This document shows positions 11,273-21,905 of a stretch of DNA of 64,000 bases, piece after piece. The notes beneath the pieces are model-generated. The model did no database searches and was not told where the DNA came from. It was given only the letters and a program-made list of their open reading frames with translations. The position numbers and the translations under genes were made by a program. Location of the stretch: the NCBI GenBank assembly GCA_030522415.1, contig CM060124.1, positions 30,130,754 to 30,194,753 of the forward strand, given 5' to 3'. Position 1 is the stretch's first letter. Each line of letters starts with the position of its first letter. The DNA is from Channallabes apus. Its lineage: Eukaryota > Chordata > Actinopteri > Siluriformes > Clariidae.

Positions 11273-13106
11273 GACATGCGTGTGTCATTTTAATTCAAAT
11301 GAACATTTTAATCTGTGCATGGGCGTCAACTCGCACGTTCTGTAATGTTCCATTGTCTTTTAGAGCCCATTACTAAAGCAGGTTACTAAAACCTGGCTTA
11401 CTACCTATAAAAAATATTTCAATTTAACTCATGGGTCTCAATCACAGATGACACGACAAATTATATACTCTGAAACGTTCATTTGAACATTTAAAATGTT
11501 AATACAAAAATACAAAAACATGAATACTAATGTTATCATGGTGTAAATTATTAACATTAGGTTAGGTCCTGCCCTTAATTAATTCATATTATAATTACTT
11601 TTACATAGTATAGTTACTGGACTGACATTACCAAAACTAGCTATTTGATTTAGCCTTTCTAAAATCAACCCATATATCATTTATAATCAGAAAACATAAA
11701 ACATATTATGATCTGTTCAACAGCCCATCTGTTTTAATTTAGTTTCTGTTTTTTATTATTCATAAGACAACCTTTCAGTTTTGTAAATATTTTAGTTATA
11801 GTGTGTTAAGTCTTACTTTAGGTTAAACGTTTTTGAGAATTTGACCATCCAGCTTAGATAAATGTTATGTCATTGATAAAATCTGGATTAAGGATATTTT
11901 ATTATATAATTATATATATATATATATATTTATTTTTTAGTTTCCCCCTGAGGGATTGCCACCTTATTGTGGTCTGGGGGTTTGCGTGCCTCAACACAAT
12001 TCAGCAAATACAATACTGTTACTATACAGTAAGGCCAGGTAAAAACAGTGCTCGAACATGATGCCCCCCTCCCCCCACCCCGTGTTGTCTGGTCTAGAAC
12101 GGCGCTGCCTCTGACCGTCTTTTGTCTTGTAAATGAGTATTCTCACTCACCTTCCAATCCCCCCAGCGCACACACTCTGTTTGTACTGTAAACTGTACTG
12201 TAACTGTGTTTGCTAGGGCACTTGGTTATACACAGTACTTTAATGTATGGAACACTTACTTAACTTACTGGTTTGGTTTAAATATCGCTTGTTACCTTAT
12301 TCAACAAAATAAATTCATTATTAACGTATTGAAGTATTTTAGTTAAGGACAAAAACTGTGCTTGTGTTTAGAACTGCTGAACAGCCGAAAACACACACAC
12401 ACCCATCCCCCCGCCAAAAACACACACGCACACACAGAGCAATTAACACCAGGAGTGGAAGGTGAAACCTCAATGGAGAATACCAAGTTTGTCGTTGCTC
12501 TTTTGGAGTTCTTAAAACCCAAAACATTTATTTATACTGAGAAAAAATTATTATGGGTCACAATCACAAACACAAATACATATAATCAAGTGTTTAACTG
12601 GTTTCATTTGTTTCTATGATCAATAATAATTATTATTATTTTCAGCCCAACTCTTTGACTATTTAAAACAAAGTTGTGTCCCATTTTTTGCCCATTGAAG
12701 TTGTTGGTTCAACTAAACAATTTTTAAATACCCAAACAATCCCCCAAAATTAAAACACGCAAAACATGACTTTAACAATTCAATTTATTCTTCCAAAACT
12801 AGTCAAAGTTAAAACAGTAATTTATATAAAACAGATGAATACATGTTGTCTTTTTGCTTAAAGTTCATTAAACAACCCGGATACACCAGCTGCTTATAAG
12901 TCTCTATCTATAGTCCTTTTACATTAAAATAAAAAATTTTCAAATATCAAAACTATTACATATTTGTTATTAATAATGTTATTACTTAACAGTTTAAGTC
13001 TTTGTTTCCCCCAAAGTACTGTATCAGACATTTTGCAGTTCTATGTTCAGAATATACAGTAGACCTGATCAAACATCATTCTAAAGCTGTCGGACTGTGA
13101 CGTCAT
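11265..13106. other. no gene supported; interior of the TIR element
   Basis: AT-rich DNA with a short CA array near 12390-12435. A phrase at 11943-11995 (GAGGGATTGCCACCTTATTG) resembles a LINE 5' UTR, but it is too short to assign. No exon-like coding was found. Confidence 0.35.
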
Positions 13107-13227
13107 CGCTACCGCAGATCAGTTCATCAACTTGTAATACATACATTTTAGGAATATATTAACATGTGCAGACATTTAAGGGTGCGCTGCCCTCTCTTGC
13201 CCCTGCGTAGAGCCTACACACACACAC

Positions 13228-13269
<42 letters not shown>

Positions 13270-14060
13270 TATATAAATACACATTTGGAATCTGCATCTA
13301 CATTTTCTGTTACAAGTATAGAATTAGGTTCAGCTGAGACTCATGATCAATGGTGTTAGGGTACTTATGTAGTGATAATTAGTTTCAGCCAGATCATTAA
13401 AACTAACAATGGACTATGACACTCTTGAGAGGGGATATGAAGGTGTTATTCATTTATTTATTCTCTACAAGGGTGCGAACAACAATACAGACCAAACTAT
13501 AACTCTCTCTTACTACTATAAAAATTCTAGATATAAACAAACAAAATACAGCTTTTTTTCCTCAGAGGTAAACGGAAAAGTGAAGTTGTTCAGCTGTTCA
13601 CTGTCACTGCAGCTTCTTCAAAGTCTTCCCACTCCATGACCACTGAAATCCGACACGACACCACGTTAGGCTACGTCTTGACTCATTTGTATACCGACGG
13701 TGATTGGATGTTTCCCGAGGGCTCAGGGGAGTGTGTGTGTGTCTGTGTGTGTGCGTCTATGTGTGTGCGTGTCCTCATTGAGCTTTTGTTCCTCTTATGT
13801 GAGCATAAACAGTGAAACATTCCACAGGTTTATAATACACCGCAGCCAAGTGAACCACGTTCCCGTCGAACGAAACGAGGCATAATCGTGGTGTTTGCTT
13901 CGGTTATGACACACCATAGTTTATTACCTGCTGTGGTAGATCTGAATATTTATTCAAACACAATAATAAAGCTTTATATCCTCAGGAGGGCTCAGTACAT
14001 TGTTTTAGCGATAGTTTCACGGAAGCGAGTTCAGAACTAATCTAACCAAACCAAAAAAAA
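13107..14060 (+). repeat. long direct repeat, copy B
   Basis: This is the second copy of the block at 9492-10615, in the same orientation and 3.6 kb away. It lacks the extra internal segment and has a longer ATCT array (13228-13269). It ends in a long A run (14053-14076). Confidence 0.88.
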
Positions 14061-15977
14061 AAAAAAAAAAAAAAAACATCCGAAGCTTCAAATAGAATGA
14101 ACGAACTAATGAAATTGATATATATGTAATTGATATACTGTATATACAGACGTGTGTGTGTCAATTTAATTCAAATGAACATTTTAATGCTTTCTGATAC
14201 ACTTATCAACTTATCCACATAAACTTATCAACACATACTCTCCGTGCACGCACATACAATCTCTAAAAAAGTAAAATTAATAACATACATATACAAATAA
14301 ACAAAAATATAAACGTCTATGTATATTGAAGTTTACGGTGAACGCAGAGTCGGGTAAGCACATGTGATGACGCGCACGCCCTCACCTCTTGTTACGGCTG
14401 CCTATTTGGCCAAAAAATAATTGAACGATATGCCTGGTCCTGGAAAGAGACAATAAATATATATATATTTTTATACATTTATTGCATTGTTTGTTGTTTA
14501 CAGTCAAGCCATCAACATACAATAAAATGTAAACATGAGATCTAAACTAAAAACTGTGCTCCCTGTGCTGGTGCTGGCAATATCATCTCTTTGTTCTGCT
14601 GTCTCCGGCTCCCTCCCTGGTCCTGAACCGTACCATACATACCAGATCAAGAACTTGAAGATGAAGATTATATCTCTCTGGTCTTCTCTCTCTGACGGGT
14701 TCCTCCCTAGTTTCTGATGATCTCAATTAGTTTGTAGTGTTGCTTGTCCAAGGAAACCAGTAATCTTGCTGGAAGTGGAGCAGATATAATTCTCAGAAAC
14801 TCATTACTGATCTTAAAAAAAAAAAAAAAAAGGTAAAAACAAAAACTGGACTGGCTCAAGTTCTTATGTTAGCAAATCTTAATTACAGTGTGTATAAAGT
14901 ATAGAAAACAGTACACTACAAACAGCACTCACTCCAAATTAGCTTGTTCTATGTTTACGTCACTTTCCTATTAATTTTTACATCGTTAACCAACGGTACT
15001 TAAATATAATTATTTTCTTCGGCGCCGCTGACTTACTGTATAAACTCCGGTGTTTTTGAAAATCACCACGTTAGTTAGCTAATGCTAATGCAGGTAATAT
15101 AGGTGGTTTTAGCTACAGTAGCAAACACGGACACAAAACTCAATCTACAAAGTAGTTGTTCCTGACATAAATCATGAATTTGCTCATAGAAGAGATACAT
15201 TTAACATAGAAATGACATGAGTTTGCTTTCTTACCTGGTTTAAATGAGTTTTCTTTGAGAATCTCCACCCGCATGTGATTCAGTCCGTGAAAATGCTGCG
15301 TCATGAGACACGGTTTGAAGCAGAAATGTCCTTTGTGAATGGATTAGATTTAAGTTTAATCAGGGGCTTTAACTAACAGTAACTGAAATACAGGTTCTGA
15401 TATCCTTCCTTACTTGTTTCAACGTCATGCTCCGGTTTGAGGCGGAAATAAAATTATACCGGCAAAACTATGGTCTAAAGACTGCGCATGCGCAAATCAC
15501 ACTCAACCTAATAAGAGTACCTTGATCAAAATGAAATATTTCACTTTGGTTTCCTGCTGTAAACAGCATTATACTAAAAAAAAAAAAAAAGATTCACCCA
15601 TAAGCATAAATTAGACACTTCAGTTAAAAAGAGCAAATTATTTTTTTTACTAATGGAATGAGAAAAAAAACACATTAAACTAGGTTTACTTTTTTCAGTG
15701 GATCCCTCAATAATTTCTGTCTCCTTTGCCTGTGTTTGATAATGTGAAGCACATATACACTCATTCATCATGAAAGATCTATTATAAAACAAAATAAAAT
15801 TCATGTTCGCTTCAGCACTGTTCATCCGCGTTCTTACATTCATTGTTGTACTTGGTCCGGCTTTTAGATAAAGTCCTTCCATGCGCCATCTGGCGGATAT
15901 TTAGTGAAGCGCAACACATTTATTTAAAATTCCCGAATGTTGCCTCCGGCAAGACGCGGCGCGCCGCGCGCTAAATT
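14061..15977. other. no gene supported; right part of the TIR element
   Basis: Open frames are short (60 codons at 14535, 102 codons on the minus strand at 15574-15882) and unlike known families. A CGCATGCGC palindrome lies near 15484-15493, and a related GCGCATGCG block is near the left end (5850-5858). Confidence 0.35.
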
Positions 15978-16023
15978 GCGGCATCCCGCGGGAAAACACG
16001 CAGGGTTTTAAGGGCGACATCTG
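15978..16023 (-). repeat. right terminal inverted repeat of the 10.35-kb element
   Basis: Read on the minus strand it gives CAGATGTCGCC, then TTAAAA, CCTGCGT and GGGAT, in the same order as the left end. The sequence just inside is very GC-rich (GGCGCGCCGCGCGC near 15959-15972). Confidence 0.8.
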
Positions 16024-16189
16024 TAGGTATGATAGAGACACTCTTGTTTCTATGTTTCAATGTACTCACAATTCGACGGTTTTAACTCCGGATCCGAGCT
16101 GGCCGAGTGAGATCCTGAGGGAGAACAATGGACGCGACGCGAAGCGACGGACCCGAGGGAAACGAGCTGGCGTGAGGAACCGGCTCTGA

Positions 16190-18928
16190 GCCCGTGCACA
16201 CCGCACACCTCTGCCTAGCATCCTGCTCGCCAACGTCCAGTCACTGGAGAACAAACTGGATGACCTCAGGGCCAGGATAAAGTTCCAGAGAGACATTCGG
16301 GACTGTAATCTCCTCTGCTTCACCGAGACATGGCTGAACCCAGCGGTGCCAGACCACGCCATACAGCCGGCCGAGTTCTTCTCGGTTCACCGCATGGACA
16401 GGACGCGGGACTCGGGGAAGTCAAGGGGAGGCGGCATGTGTTTAATGGTGAACAACAGCTGGTGCAACAGCGCGAGCGTTGTTCCTCTTACACGCTCCTG
16501 CACAGCAAATCTGGAACTACTGTCCATCATGTGTCGTCCATTTTATCTTCCACGGGAGTTCACATCGGTCATAATCAGCGCCGTTTACATACCTCCACAA
16601 GCGGACACTGAAACTGCCTTATGCGAGCTGCATGAGGCGCTCACACAGCACCAGACACAACACCGGGACGCTGCGCTCATTGTGGCGGGGGATTTTAATA
16701 GTGTCAACCTCAAACGCGCAGCGCCGAACTTTTATCAGCACATCACCTGCCCCACCAGGGGCGAAAGGACACTGGACCATTGTTATACCACGGTCAAAGA
16801 CGGTTACAAGGCACAATCTCGTCCAGCGTTTGGTAAATCCGACCACGCCGCCATTTTCCTCATGCCAAAATATAAACAAAGGCTGAAACAGGAAGTTCCG
16901 GTCCTGAGGGAGGTCGCGCACTGGACGGACCAATCGGTGGCCGCGTTACAGGACGCACTCGATGACGCAGACTGGGACATGTTTAGAAACAGCTCCGATG
17001 ATGACGTCAGCGTGTTTACGGAAGCGGTTGTGGGATTTATTGAAAAGCTGGCAGACGATACGGTAGAGAAAAAGACTATCAGAACGTTTCCCAACCAGAA
17101 GCCGTGGGTGGATAAAACCATCCGCGACGCTCTGAGATCTCGCACAGCTGCCTACAACACGGGACTTGCATCGGGGGACATGGAACCGTACAAGGCTGCG
17201 TCATATAACGTCCGGAAGGCAGTGAAAGAGGCGAAGCAGCGCTACGGGAGAAAACTAGAGTCACAGCTTCAACAGAGTGACTCTAGGAGCCTGTGGCAGG
17301 GACTGAGAACAATAACGGACTACAAAGCACCAACATCCGGTATGACGAACGCGGACGCGACTCTGGCAGACGAGCTGAACACATTTTACGCTCGCTTCGA
17401 GGCTGCAGCTAAAGACGCTAGCAATGCTAATGCTAACGGCGCCAATGCTAACGGCGCTAATGCTAATGGCGCTAATGCTAGCGGCGCTAACGGCTGCAGA
17501 CAGGAAGACACAGTCGGCACCGGGAACGCGCTCATCATCTCCGAGCACGACGTGAGGAGAGCCTTCAAGAGAGTGAACACCAGGAAAGCAGCAGGACCAG
17601 ACGGCATCTCAGGTCGTATTCTCAGAGCCTGCGCAGACCAGCTAGCACCTGTGTTCACTGAGATATTCAACATCTCTTTATCTCAGTCGGTGATCCCCAC
17701 ATGCTTCAAAGAGTCCATTATTGTTCCTGTTCCAAAGCAACCACATCCTGCTTCTCTCAATGACTATCGCCCTGTAGCTCTCACCTCAGTAGTGATGAAG
17801 TGCTTTGAACGCCTTATCAGAGACTTCATCATTTCTTCACTACCCGACACACTGGACCCACTACAGTTTGCATACCGTCAGAACCGCTCCACAGACGATG
17901 CAATCTCTCATCTCCTCCACACATCACTCACTCACCTGGACACTAGGAAAGGGAATTATGTTAAAATGCTCTTCATCGACTACAGCTCTGCTTTTAACAC
18001 AATAATTCCTTCCACACTCACCACCAAGCTGGAGCACCTGGGACTGAGCTCATCTATATGTCAGTGGATCTCCAATTTTCTGACTGGCAGACCACAGGCA
18101 GTAAGGATGGGCGGACATGTCTCAGCTACACTCACTCTCAGCACTGGAGCCCCCCAGGGTTGTGTTCTGAGCCCTCTGCTGTACTCTTTGTACACCCACG
18201 ACTGCGTGGCCACTACCAACTCCACCTCCATCATCAAGTTTGCTGACGACACCGTCGTGGTCGGACTGATCACCAACAATGATGAGTCGGACTACCTAGA
18301 GGAGATTGGAAATCTGGAGAACTGGTGCCAGAGGAACAATCTCCTCCTGAACGTCAGTAAGACAAAGGAGCTGATAGTGGACTTTAGTACAAAGCAGGAG
18401 AGGAACTACCAGACCCCCGTCATCAACAGGAGCCCAGTGGAGAGAGTGGACAGCTTCAGATACCTCGGTGTTCACATCACGCAGGACCTATCATGTCACA
18501 TCAACACCGTGGTGAAAAAAGCCCGGCAGCGTCTCTACCACCTCAGACTCTTGAGAGACTTTAGACTGCCCTCCAAGGTCCTCAGGAACTTCTACTCCTG
18601 CACCATAGAGAGCATCCTGACGGGAAACATCACGACCTGGTTCGGGAACAGCACCATGCAGGACAGACGAGCTCTACAGAGGGTGGTGCGATCAGCCGAA
18701 CGCATCATCCGCACTGAACTCCCTGACCTGCACTCCATCTACAGCAAGCGGTGCTGGACTAAGGCCAGGAAGATCATGAAGGACCTCAGTCACCCCAGTA
18801 ATGGACTGTTCTCTTTGTTGCGGTCTGGGAAGAGATTCCGCTCCCTAAAGGCCAACACAGAGAGACTGAGGAGGAGCTTCTTCCCGCAGGCGATAAGGTC
18901 TCTCAATCACACCTCCACACAGGACTAA
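16190..18928 (+). CDS. LINE ORF2-like protein: endonuclease and reverse transcriptase, copy 1
   Basis: The frame is open from 16190, after a TGA at 16187, to TAA 18926-18928. The first ATG is at 16346 and gives 860 residues, but the endonuclease clearly starts upstream (ILLANVQSLENKLDD from 16220, then FTETWLNPAV). Endonuclease motifs are FTETW, VAGDFNS and GKSDHAA. An Asn-Ala-Gly repeat (about 17420-17490) links to RT. RT motifs are [43 protein letters not shown] and the catalytic FADD at 18239-18250. The C-terminus reads RSLKANTERLRRSFFPQA. The protein would nick target DNA and copy its own RNA. Two codons are missing at DLS-CH compared with copies 2 and 3. A start upstream of 16187 is lost to the stop, so it may be inactive. 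Confidence 0.9.
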   Translation, partial: ARAHRTPLPSILLANVQSLENKLDDLRARIKFQRDIRDCNLLCFTETWLNPAVPDHAIQPAEFFSVHRMDRTRDSGKSRGGGMCLMVNNSWCNSASVVPLTRSCTANLELLSIMCRPFYLPREFTSVIISAVYIPPQADTETALCELHEALTQHQTQHRDAALIVAGDFNSVNLKRAAPNFYQHITCPTRGERTLDHCYTTVKDGYKAQSRPAFGKSDHAAIFLMPKYKQRLKQEVPVLREVAHWTDQSVAALQDALDDADWDMFRNSSDDDVSVFTEAVVGFIEKLADDTVEKKTIRTFPNQKPWVDKTIRDALRSRTAAYNTGLASGDMEPYKAASYNVRKAVKEAKQRYGRKLESQLQQSDSRSLWQGLRTITDYKAPTSGMTNADATLADELNTFYARFEAAAKDASNANANGANANGANANGANASGANGCRQEDTVGTGNALIISEHDVRRAFKRVNTRKAAGPDGISGRILRACADQLAPVFTEIFNISLSQSVIPTCFKESIIVPVPKQPHPASLNDYRPVALTSVVMKCFERLIRDFIISSLPDTLDPLQFAYRQNRSTDDAISHLLHTSLTHLDTRKGNYVKMLFIDYSSAFNTIIPSTLTTKLEHLGLSSSICQWISNFLTGRPQAVRMGGHVSATLTLSTGAPQGCVLSPLLYSLYTHDCVATTNSTSIIKFADDTVVVGLITNNDESDYLEEIGNLENWCQRNNLLLNVSKTKELIVDFSTKQERNYQTPVINRSPVERVDSFRYLGVHITQDLSCHINTVVKKARQRLYHLRLLRDFRLPSKVLRNFYSCTIESILTGNITTWFGNSTMQDRRALQRVVRSAERIIRTELPDLHSIYSKRCWTKARKIMKDLSHPSNGLFSLLRSGKRFRSLKANTERLRRSFFPQAIRSLNHTSTQD

Positions 18929-19310
18929 TAACATCTTTTAAGCTCACAACACTGACTGGACAATCATGGACACATTCATACACACTTGCACTAAATACTC
19001 ATACATCTGGACAATTGCACATGTCACCTTTCATGCATATTTGCACAACCACTGACACTTTAATACCATATTTCTATATTTTTGCAATATTTTATTATGC
19101 CCTTATGCACAGTTAATTTTACAAATTTTACTAGTTAAAATTATTTCTTTAGTATTTCCTTTTTATTGATTATTTATTTTACGTACAAGATTTTATTTTC
19201 TTATTTTCTTTTTTTTAAGGTCACTGGCGGTCGTATAAAAGCATTTCACTGCATATTATACTGTGTATGATTGTGTATGTGACTAATAAAATTTGAATTT
19301 GAATTTGAAT
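18929..19310 (+). other. LINE 3' UTR and AATTTG tail, copy 1
   Basis: Low-complexity AT-rich 3' UTR ending in CACTGCATATTATACTGTGT, GTGACTAATAAAATTTG and short AATTTG repeats. The same end occurs at 56960-57029 in copy 3. The LTR resumes directly after it. Confidence 0.8.
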
Positions 19311-19664
19311 GGCTGGCCGTTGATCTGCGCGACCTTTTAAGCTGGCGAGTGGAAGCAGGAAGGCGCGACTTATACTTTGGTGTGACTTACGTGCTCAAAA
19401 ATTGATTGTTGGTTATTGGTTGGTTGTTTGAGTGTTGGAGTGTGATTGAGTGATTGTTTGATTGAGTGATTGTTTGATTGAGTGATTGACTGTGTGTGTT
19501 ATTGTTTGTTTGTTTGGTTGGAGAGAGAGCCTGTGTGTCGCGCCTTACACTCTCTCCTTCCTTTATTTGTTTTGGGTTTTCTTTCTTGTTTTTGTGTAAG
19601 CGTGGATGGAAGTGTTCCTCCCGCTATTGTATATAGTTTCTTTTTTCATTGTAAATATTGTATA
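19311..19664 (+). repeat. 5' LTR, second segment
   Basis: It matches the solo LTR from about 53367: GGCTGGC, then AAGC..GCGAGTGGAAGCAGGA, the GATTGATT-type repeats, GGAGAGAGAGCCTGTGTGTC and GCGTGGATGGAAGTGTTCCTCC. It stops at a TA where a Tc1 element begins. Confidence 0.85.
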
Positions 19665-19881
19665 CAGTGGTGTGAAAAACTATTTGCCCCCCTCCTGATT
19701 TCTTATTCTTTTGCATGTTTGTCACACAAAATGTTTCTGATCATCAAACACATTTAACTATTAGTCAAAGATAACACAAGTAAACCCAAAATGCAGATTT
19801 TAAATGAGGGGTTTTATTATTTAGGGAGAAAAAAATCCAAACCTACATGGCCCTGTGTGAAAAAGTAATTGCCCCCTGAAC

Positions 19882-20861
19882 CTAATAACTGGTTGGGCCA
19901 CCCTTAGCAGCAATAACTGCAATCAATCGTTTGCGATAACTTGCAGCGAATCTTTTACAGCGCTGTGGAAGAATTTTGGCCCACTCATCTTTGCAGAATT
20001 GTTGTAATTCAGCTTTATTTGAGGGTTTTCTAGCATGAACCGCCTTTTTAAGGTCATGCCACAACATCTCAATAGGATTCAGGTCAGGACTTTGACTAGG
20101 CCACTCCAAAGTCTTCATTTTGTTTTTCTTCAGGCATTCAGAGGTGGATTTGCTGGTGTGTTTTGAGTCATTGTCCTGCTGCAGCACCCAAGATCGCTTC
20201 AGCTTGAGTTGACGAACAGATGGCCGGACATTCTCCTTCAGGATTTTTTGGCAGACAGTAGAATTCATGGTTCCATCTATCACAGCAAGCCTTCCAGGTC
20301 CTGAAGCAGCAAAACAACCCCAGACCATCACACTACCACCGTCATATTTTACTGTTGGTATGATGTTCTTTTTCTGAAATGCTGTGTTACTTTTACGCCA
20401 GATGTAACGGGACACGCACCTTCCAAAAAGTTCAACTTTTGTCTCGTCGGTCCACAAGGTATTTTCCCAAAAGCCTTAATGTTTGTTTTGCTTAAAAGTG
20501 GTTTGCGCCTTGGAAATCTGCCATGCAGGCCGTTTTTGCCCAGTCTCTTTCTTATGGTGGAGTCCTGAACACTGACCTTAATTGAGGCAAGTGAGGCCTG
20601 CAGTTCTTTAGATGTTGTCCTGGGGTCTTTTGTGGCCTCTCGGATGAGTTGTCTCTGCGCTCTTGGGGTAATTTTGGTCAGCCGGCCACTCCTGGGAAGG
20701 TTCACCACTGTTCCATGTTTTTGCCATTTGTGGATAATGGCTCTCACTGTGGTTTGCTGGAGTCCCAAAGCTTTAGAAATGGCTTTATAACCTTTACCAG
20801 ACTGATAGATCTCAATTACTTTTGTTCTCATTTGTTCCTGAATTTCTTTGGATCTTGGCAT
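19882..20861 (-). pseudogene. Tc1 transposase, frameshifted
   Basis: The ATG lies at 20859-20861. The N-terminal frame (20349-20861) holds the paired helix-turn-helix DNA-binding domains, with GYKAISKALGLQQTTVRAII and the GR-type linker GRLTKITPR, then TIRKRLGKNGLHGR. The second frame (19882-20457) holds the catalytic core: WTDETKVELFG (first Asp), GGSVMVWGCFAASGPG, QQDNDSKHT (second Asp) and SPDLNPIEMLWHDLK (Glu), the DD34E arrangement of Tc1. A single frame change near 20455 separates the halves. The enzyme would cut and paste the element at TA sites. The length (about 325 codons in total) is normal for Tc1. Confidence 0.93.
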
Positions 20862-21030
20862 GATGCCTAGCTTTTGAGGTGCTTTTGGTCTACTTCTCTG
20901 TCTCAGGTGGCTCCTATTTAAGTTATTTCTTGATTGAAACAGGTGTGGCAGTAATCAGGCCTGGGGTTCACTTCAGAAATTGAACTCAGGTGTGATAAGC
21001 TACAGTTAAGTTATTTTTTAACAAGGGGGG

Positions 21031-21426
21031 GGCGGCGCGGTGGTGTAGTGGTTAGCACTGTCGCCTTGCACCTCCAGGGTTGTCGCCTTGCACCTCCTCT
21101 CGGTTCGATTCCCCGGCCAGGCTCGATTCCCGTCTCTGTGTGCATGGAGTTTGCATGTTCTCCCCGTGCTTGGTGGGTTTCCTCCGGGTACTCCGGTTTC
21201 CTCCTACAATCCAAAGATATGCAGGTTAGGCTAATTGGCGTTCCTAAAATTGCCCGTAGTGTGTGATTGGGTGTGTGAGTGTGTGTATGTGTGTGTGCCC
21301 TGTGATGGATTGGCACCCTGTCCAGGGTGTACCCTGCCTATTGCCCGAAGTCTCCTGGGATAGGCTCCAGGTCCCCCGCGACCCTGAACACAGGATTAAG
21401 CGGTATAGAAAATGAATGAATGAATG
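21031..21426 (+). mobile_element. tRNA-derived SINE
   Basis: An A box (TGGTGTAGTGG, 21041-21051) and a B box (GGTTCGATTCC, 21102-21112) of RNA polymerase III lie in the head. The body reads TGGCACCCTGTCCAGGGTGT and GGATAGGCTCCAGG, and the tail is GAATGAATGAATG. Between the boxes TCGCCTTGCACCTCC is tandemly duplicated (21061-21075 and 21083-21097). A truncated minus-strand relative lies at 60443-60600. Confidence 0.85.
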
Positions 21427-21537
21427 TTATCTTTGACTAATAGTTAACGGTTTTTGATGAGCAGAAACATTTAAGTGTGACAAACATGCAAAAGAATAAG
21501 AAATCAGGAAGGGGGCAAATAGTTTTTCACACCACTA

Positions 21538-21905
21538 TATATATTGTTTATTCTTTTTGTTGTATATAGTTTCAAGGAAGCAGTAGGGGTTGGGCGCCAT
21601 TTTTGTTGTCCCCCGTTTTCTCCTGTTTTGCATAAATAGTTAGGAAGTTAGTTTAGTTTTTGTATTTTGATTTCAATCTTTTCCTTTGGTAGTTTAGTTA
21701 GTTTGAGGGTGGAGATAGAGGAGGGGGGGTTGTTTATTGTTTTGGCCTTGGCTCAATCCTGAAGCTCAGCGCTTCCTGTATGTGTATGTGCATGTGTGTG
21801 AAAATAAAAACCACGCACGAAATCTTGGTTGCAAGATTATTTATTTCTTATAAATTTATTATTTTCTTTGTTGCGTCCCTTGACCCTAGACCGGGGGTCG
21901 TAACA
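21538..21905 (+). repeat. 5' LTR, third segment
   Basis: It matches the solo LTR from about 53780 to its end, including GCAGTAGGGGTTGGG, GTTTGAGGGTGGAGATAGAG, the polyadenylation signal AATAAA (21803-21808) and the terminal GACCGGGGGTCGTAACA. It ends directly before the primer-site repeat. Confidence 0.88.

Larger units (their letters stand above)
5673..16023. mobile_element. 10,351-bp element with terminal inverted repeats, no transposase seen
   Basis: The left end reads CAGATGTCGCC and the right end GGCGACATCTG. Behind these ends the repeats stay similar for about 45 bp, with GGGAT conserved inside. The element is flanked by TA on both sides (5671-5672 and 16024-16025). The LINE reads straight across without it, as copy 3 shows near 52790-52800. 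A TA duplication fits Tc1/mariner-like elements, but the ends and size do not match a family I recognise. Inside are an inverted repeat (6398-7247), exon-like coding fragments (7538-8172), two copies of a 1-kb direct repeat (9492 and 13107), an 'ACCCAGCA' MITE-like repeat and microsatellites. No transposase domain was found in any frame. Confidence 0.75.
5547..19310 (+). mobile_element. CR1/Rex1-like LINE, copy 1, split by a 10.35-kb TIR element
   Basis: The LINE starts with TCCAAGATGGTGCCGGTGAG at 5547, the same 5' end as copy 3 at 52676. It is interrupted at 5672/16024 by the TIR element and runs on through the long open frame at 16190-18928. A 3' UTR follows, ending in AAAATTTGAATTTGAATTTG near 19307. 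Short AATTTG repeats at the 3' end are typical of CR1-group LINEs. Both the 5' and 3' ends match copy 3, so this is a full-length insertion into the LTR. Confidence 0.85.
19665..21538 (-). mobile_element. Tc1/mariner element with a nested SINE
   Basis: The left end reads CAGTGGTGTGAAAAACTATT and the right end is its inverse (AATAGTTTTTCACACCACT), each followed inward by a shared GCCCCC and TTTCTTATTCTTTTGCATG. The element sits at a TA in the LTR. The last bases of the right end are altered (CACTATA where CACTGTA is expected). It carries a minus-strand transposase gene and a SINE at 21031-21426. The SINE splits the right part near the inner end of the terminal repeat. Confidence 0.92.

Noticed and set aside
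11943..12060. Possible LINE 5' UTR fragment (GAGGGATTGCCACC)
   Set aside because: Only a short phrase fits, which is not enough to assign a family or limits.
14535..14717. 60-codon frame with a signal-peptide-like start
   Set aside because: Too short, no family resemblance and no splice or regulatory context inside a repeat-rich element.
17261..17673. Minus-strand Ala/Ser-rich frames (also 4229-4920 and 54976-55331)
   Set aside because: Shadows of the LINE Asn-Ala-Gly repeat on the opposite strand.
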